This document shows, one piece after another, positions 50,757-53,719 of a DNA stretch of 53,719 nucleotides. Where the stretch lies: assembly GCA_016213775.1 (NCBI GenBank), contig JACQZR010000287.1:1-53719 (forward strand), given 5' to 3'. Under the pieces are notes generated by a model that had not been told where the DNA came from, did not search any database, and saw nothing but the letters and a program-made list of their open reading frames with translations. Position 1 is the stretch's first letter, and each line of letters begins with the position of its first letter. This DNA comes from Acidobacteriota bacterium. Lineage in GTDB: Bacteria > Acidobacteriota > Terriglobia > Bryobacterales > Bryobacteraceae. The position numbers were made by a program, and so were the translations under genes.

Positions 50757-51029
50757 ATGGTCACTTGGGAAGAACTCGTGGAACACGCCGGCGAAGAGTG
50801 GGCCGAATGGTACACTCTGACGCCTCAACAGCGCCTCCTCGAGTCCGAAAAACTTCTCGAGGTCTACCTCGCCCTGGGAGGCTCCCTTGATCCTGAACCA
50901 GATCCGCAAAGCCCTTTCTTCGATCCGGAAGAGTGGCGCGAGAACTTTGGTGATGGGCGGCCAAGCGTCCATTTTCTACGGCGCGGCCCAGTTCAGCCGC
51001 GACCTCGACCTCCTCATACTCACCGATGA
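50757..51029 (+). CDS. Small acidic partner protein of a nucleotidyltransferase
   Basis: 90 residues. TWEELVEHAGEEWAEWYTLT and LLEVYLALGGSLDPEPDPQS are strongly acidic; SPFFDPEEWRENFGDGRPS follows. These features recur in small proteins upstream of AbiEii-like nucleotidyltransferases, so it is a candidate antitoxin or accessory factor. Its last 143 bases overlap the next gene in another frame. ATG 50757 has AGAAAGAA before it, weak as ribosome site. Confidence 0.65.
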   Translation: MVTWEELVEHAGEEWAEWYTLTPQQRLLESEKLLEVYLALGGSLDPEPDPQSPFFDPEEWRENFGDGRPSVHFLRRGPVQPRPRPPHTHR

Positions 51030-51477
51030 GGAGAACCTCCGCCGATTCCAGTCCGCACTCGACGAACTCCAAGCTATACCAATCGCCGTCCCGCAACTGC
51101 ACGCCGATCGTCTCCGTCACGGGCATGCGATCCAATTCCGCTGCCAGCGTGAAGATGTCGCGAATTTGCGTATCGACATTATGTCCTCCTTGCGGGGCGT
51201 GGACCCGTTCGAAGCCCTCTGGGAAAGGCGCTCCGTCATAGGGTTTGGCGGCGATCCGCTGGATGTGATTGGCATCGCCGATCTTGTCAAGGCGAAGAAG
51301 ACTCAGCGGGATAAGGATTGGCCTGTCATCCGCCGTCTCGTCGATGGCCACTACTTCGCCCACCAATCCGATCCTCAACCCGCCTTCCTCGACTTCTGGC
51401 TGCGCGAACTCCGCTCTCCGGAATTTCTCATCCGGGTGGTCATGGACTATCCGGAACAAGCCGCTGCCGTTGCTTAG
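50887..51477 (+). CDS. Nucleotidyltransferase-fold protein
   Basis: 196 residues from TTG 50887. VMGGQASIFYGAAQFSRDLD gives the GG and D-x-D core; NLRIDIMSSLRGVDPFEALW and DPLDVIGIADLVKAKKTQRD follow. This is a minimal nucleotidyltransferase of the AbiEii-like type. The TTG start is supported by GGGAGG 5 bases before it; a start at ATG 50953 would cut the first helix. The C-terminus ends abruptly at AAAVA, and a family-like continuation (AKDREYWAPLKRELEQM) exists in frame 2 downstream to 51586, suggesting a frameshift near 51470. Confidence 0.75.
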   Translation: MILNQIRKALSSIRKSGARTLVMGGQASIFYGAAQFSRDLDLLILTDEENLRRFQSALDELQAIPIAVPQLHADRLRHGHAIQFRCQREDVANLRIDIMSSLRGVDPFEALWERRSVIGFGGDPLDVIGIADLVKAKKTQRDKDWPVIRRLVDGHYFAHQSDPQPAFLDFWLRELRSPEFLIRVVMDYPEQAAAVA

Positions 51478-51586
51478 GACAGTCACGGAACGTGCAAAAG
51501 ACCGCGAATACTGGGCCCCCCTCAAGCGTGAACTGGAACAGATGCGCCGAACGCGTCGGCCAGACAGCTCGCCTCTTCTAAGTTAA
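51460..51586 (+). other. Possible displaced C-terminal segment of the nucleotidyltransferase
   Basis: In frame 2 this stretch reads LLRTVTERAKDREYWAPLKR and ELEQMRRTRRPDSS, charged and helical like the tail of related nucleotidyltransferases. It has no good start of its own and the preceding gene ends in frame 1 at 51477, so a +1 insertion or -2 deletion near 51470 could have separated them. It could also be an independent tiny frame. Confidence 0.35.
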
Positions 51587-51605
51587 ACTTGCAAAACACC
51601 CCTTT

Positions 51606-52379
51606 ATGCTCGACGCTCTTCTCCTCGGCCTCATTGAAGGTCTCACCGAATTCGTCCCCGTCTCCTCCACCGGACACCTCCTCATCGCCGAACGCTACCT
51701 CGGCACGCGGCCCGATTGGTTCACGGTCTTCATCCAGATTGGCGCCGCCCTCGCCCTTCTGCCGCTGTTCTGGAACAAGCTGATCGGCCTCGTCACAAAC
51801 ATCTCAGAGCCCGCCTCGCGCGACTATCTCTCCAAGCTCGCCGCCGCCTTCCTCATCACCGCCGCGGGCGGCCTCGTGCTCGACAAGCTCGACTTCAAAC
51901 TGCCTGAAACCGTAGGCCCGGTCGCCTGGGCCACCCTGATCGGCGGTTTCGTGATCCTCGGCATCGAAGTCTGGAAGAAAGGCGCTCCTTCCAGCCCCAA
52001 CCTCACGTGGGCGGTCGCCCTCGCCTGTGGCGCCGCCCAACTCGTCGCCGCTGTTTTCCCCGGAACCTCCCGCTCCGGAATCACCATCATGGTGGCGATC
52101 GCTTTCGGACTAGCCCGTTCGGAAGCGGCCGAATTCTCCTTCATCCTCGGCATGATCACCCTCACTGCCGCCGGAGGCTACAAGTTCCTCGGCGCCATCC
52201 GCCACGGCGAGATCGCCGGTGCCAGCCTCACCGACGTCACCATCGCCTTCCTCGCCGCCGCCATCTCCGCCTTCCTCGTCGTCCGCTGGCTGCTCGGCTT
52301 CGTCCGTGGACACCAGTTTACCGGCTTCGCCGTATACCGGATTCTCCTGGGTGCGCTCCTACTGTGGTGGGGAGCATAA
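51606..52379 (+). CDS. uppP: Undecaprenyl-diphosphate phosphatase
   Basis: 257 residues, multi-span inner-membrane enzyme. LIEGLTEFVPVSSTGHLLI holds the conserved Glu and the PVSSTGH motif; AAVFPGTSRSGITI is the second signature with the catalytic Arg and Ser. It converts undecaprenyl pyrophosphate to the monophosphate, recycling the lipid carrier for murein synthesis, so it belongs to the same cell-wall group as murB. ATG 51606 follows an AT-rich stretch with little ribosome site. Confidence 0.97.
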   Translation: MLDALLLGLIEGLTEFVPVSSTGHLLIAERYLGTRPDWFTVFIQIGAALALLPLFWNKLIGLVTNISEPASRDYLSKLAAAFLITAAGGLVLDKLDFKLPETVGPVAWATLIGGFVILGIEVWKKGAPSSPNLTWAVALACGAAQLVAAVFPGTSRSGITIMVAIAFGLARSEAAEFSFILGMITLTAAGGYKFLGAIRHGEIAGASLTDVTIAFLAAAISAFLVVRWLLGFVRGHQFTGFAVYRILLGALLLWWGA

Positions 52380-52541
52380 GGACATGCGCCAACGTTTTCT
52401 TCAGAGTCCATCCGCTCCCGTTTCGTGTCGTGCGTCAGAGAAGGTTTTCGCTTGGGTATCGTCCCCCAAAGAGACAATCCTCGTCCACGGACGGATCCTG
52501 CTGGGCACGCTCCGACTCTGACGGGGAGCCTTAATCCGCGC

Positions 52542-52547
52542 CATAAT
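52542..52547 (+). promoter_or_regulatory. -10-like hexamer of the Uma2 gene
   Basis: CATAAT exactly 6 bases before ATG 52554, as at purS and the NlpC/P60 gene. Confidence 0.5.
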
Positions 52548-52553
52548 ACTCTC

Positions 52554-53150
52554 ATGCCGGTCACGCTTCCCATTCCGCCACCGCCCGCGGAACCCCGTGG
52601 GCCGTTTATCAAACGCTTCACCCGCGACGAGTGCCGGTTCCTCGAACAACACGGGCTCGTTGATCCCGAAGGCTACGAATTAATCCAGGGAGTTCTGGTT
52701 GCGAAAATGAGCAAGAACCAGCCGCACAATCGCGTTCTATCCCATATCAACCTCTGGTTGGTCAGGATCTTCGGGGAACGGGTCGCAGTCGAACCCGGGA
52801 TTGATGTGTCTCCGGAAGACACCCCGACAAGCCATCCCGAACCAGACATGGTTGTGCTAACCCACCCTATCGACGAGATCCCCGGCGCCATCCGCCCGTC
52901 AGACATCTCTATGATCGCCGAAGTCTCCGATGCATCCCTCACTTTCGATCTAGATGACAAAGCCCGCCTCTATGCCCGTGCCGCCATCCCCGAATACTGG
53001 GTCCTCGATGTCCGGAACCAGCGCATCATCGTCCACCGCAATCCCGGATCTGGGGTCTACCAATCCATCACGGCCTACTCGGGCGACGAGACAATCGCCA
53101 CCCTTGCCGCCCCCGACAACACCATCCCTGTCCGCGATCTCATTTACTGA
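52554..53150 (+). CDS. Uma2-family (DUF820) nuclease-fold protein
   Basis: 198 residues. RDECRFLEQHGLVDPEGYEL and LIQGVLVAKMSKNQPHNRVL begin the domain; PEPDMVVLTHP, SMIAEVSDASLTFDLDDKAR and IPEYWVLDVRNQRIIVHRNP carry the PD-(D/E)xK-type Asp, Glu and Lys residues. These proteins have a restriction-endonuclease fold and unknown role. ATG 52554 is taken because the CATAAT hexamer stands 6 bases before; the open frame extends to 52425 through sequence without family character. Confidence 0.9.
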   Translation: MPVTLPIPPPPAEPRGPFIKRFTRDECRFLEQHGLVDPEGYELIQGVLVAKMSKNQPHNRVLSHINLWLVRIFGERVAVEPGIDVSPEDTPTSHPEPDMVVLTHPIDEIPGAIRPSDISMIAEVSDASLTFDLDDKARLYARAAIPEYWVLDVRNQRIIVHRNPGSGVYQSITAYSGDETIATLAAPDNTIPVRDLIY

Positions 53151-53241
53151 CTTCAGCTCCCATTCCCTTTCCTACCCCTCTGCGCTATACTGAAATTCCG
53201 TGCCTGCACGACAACGCGTTGCCGTGCGTGTACGGCTCCGT

Positions 53242-53328
53242 GGACAGGTGGCGGAGTGGTCAATCGCAGCAGACTGTAAATCTGCCGGCTTTATGCCTAC
53301 GGAGGTTCAAATCCTCCCCTGTCCACCA
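53242..53328 (+). tRNA. tRNA-Tyr (anticodon GTA)
   Basis: Acceptor GGACAGG (53242-53248) pairs with CCTGTCC (53318-53324), then A and an encoded CCA (53326-53328). Stem GCAGA/TCTGC encloses CTGTAAA with anticodon GTA at 53276-53278. A long variable arm and a T arm GGAGG-TTCAAAT-CCTCC are present. First gene of the tRNA-tuf group. Confidence 0.97.
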
Positions 53329-53359
53329 CTGCTTTTTTTCGGTAGTATGTTTAGTCAGG

Positions 53360-53435
<76 letters not shown>

Positions 53436-53578
53436 GTTTTTCGGGCCCTCGCGGGCTCGTCTGCAATTCTACCCGCCTGTAGCTCTCCGGGTCTCTTCAC
53501 CCGGGACATCCCACACTTGAGTGGCTGGCAGATGGTTAGAGGCGCGATGGTTGGGAATGTCGCAAAAGAAGGTGTGAT

Positions 53579-53719
53579 ATGGCCAAAGAGAAATTTGATC
53601 GCTCAAAACCCCACGTCAACATTGGGACGATCGGGCACATCGACCACGGCAAGACGACCTTGACGGCGGCGATCACCAAAACACTGGCAAAGAACAATCC
53701 AAAGGTGAAGTTCCGGAGC
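53579..53719 (+). CDS. tuf: Elongation factor Tu, 3' partial
   Basis: The first 47 codons are in the window: [20 protein letters not shown], then the GTPase P-loop [18 protein letters not shown]. It delivers aminoacyl-tRNA to the ribosome. AAGAAGGTG precedes the ATG. The order tRNA-Tyr, tRNA-Thr, tuf is the classical tRNA-tufB arrangement. The 143 bases between tRNA-Thr and tuf contain a CCGGGT-ACCCGG dyad (53487-53504) of unknown meaning. Confidence 0.95.
   Translation, partial: MAKEKFDRSKPHVNIGTIGHIDHGKTTLTAAITKTLAKNNPKVKFRS

Noticed and set aside
52384-52521. 45-codon open frame between uppP and the Uma2 gene
   Set aside because: No ribosome site, no hexamer, no domain or hydrophobic helix; likely chance.
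53487-53504. CCGGGT-ACCCGG dyad before tuf as a terminator or riboswitch
   Set aside because: Short stem with no T tract; tRNA-Thr and tuf are usually co-transcribed.

Overview
The window looks like a chromosomal segment of an Acidobacteriota bacterium close to Solibacter/Bryobacter. The grounds are family content rather than a marker-gene tree: a PadR regulator coupled to a long ADOP-type FtsX/MacB permease, an Oar-like carboxypeptidase-regulatory-domain TonB receptor flanked by two Tat-exported enolase-superfamily proteins, BACON/VCBS secreted repeat proteins, TIGR03790 and YVTN propeller proteins, and a moderately high G+C content.

Layout. 1-5428: end of a secreted repeat protein, then the ADOP permease and PadR gene with a perfect operator palindrome. 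5479-10964: tRNA-Leu, a CE15 glucuronoyl esterase and a decayed accessory stretch (a twice-frameshifted pseudogene, a frameshifted HSDR_N nuclease-like gene, a broken PIN toxin with its antitoxin, a truncated IetA-like AAA ATPase, a pair of tiny coupled genes). 11262-17428: enolase, TonB receptor, enolase, probably for sugar-acid uptake and dehydration, followed by a long stem-loop that pairs with the Shine-Dalgarno of a 22-codon frame. 17636-25079: YVTN lipoprotein, HTH/muramidase fusion, MoeA-like protein, argC-argB-argA operon with an ARG-box-like palindrome, small membrane proteins and a LacI regulator. 25201-37733: acyl-CoA dehydrogenase, GNAT, esterase, DUF503, M20 peptidase, the coupled gamma-glutamyltransferase / SMP-30 / SDR / DUF3830 operon, an AbiEii-type nucleotidyltransferase module and an oligogalacturonate-lyase-like propeller. 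37926-53150: mostly housekeeping (glmS, purS, accA, rfbD, murB, uppP) mixed with cytochrome c, LysR, PilZ, an NlpC/P60 plus dipeptide-epimerase murein-peptide recycling pair, DinB, DUF2461, overlapping nucleotidyltransferase genes and a Uma2 protein. 53242-end: tRNA-Tyr, tRNA-Thr and the start of tuf, the classical tRNA-tufB arrangement.

Two themes cut across the window. First, at least seven genes on both strands have a -10-like hexamer exactly six bases before the start codon and most lack a clear Shine-Dalgarno, which points to leaderless mRNAs; this also decides several starts. Second, the frame breaks for which one repair suffices (about 147, 5820-5910, 8138, 8901) can all be fixed by restoring one base, and they lie in accessory genes of the first 9 kb, whereas long core genes elsewhere are intact. 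No CRISPR array, IS transposase or rRNA was seen.
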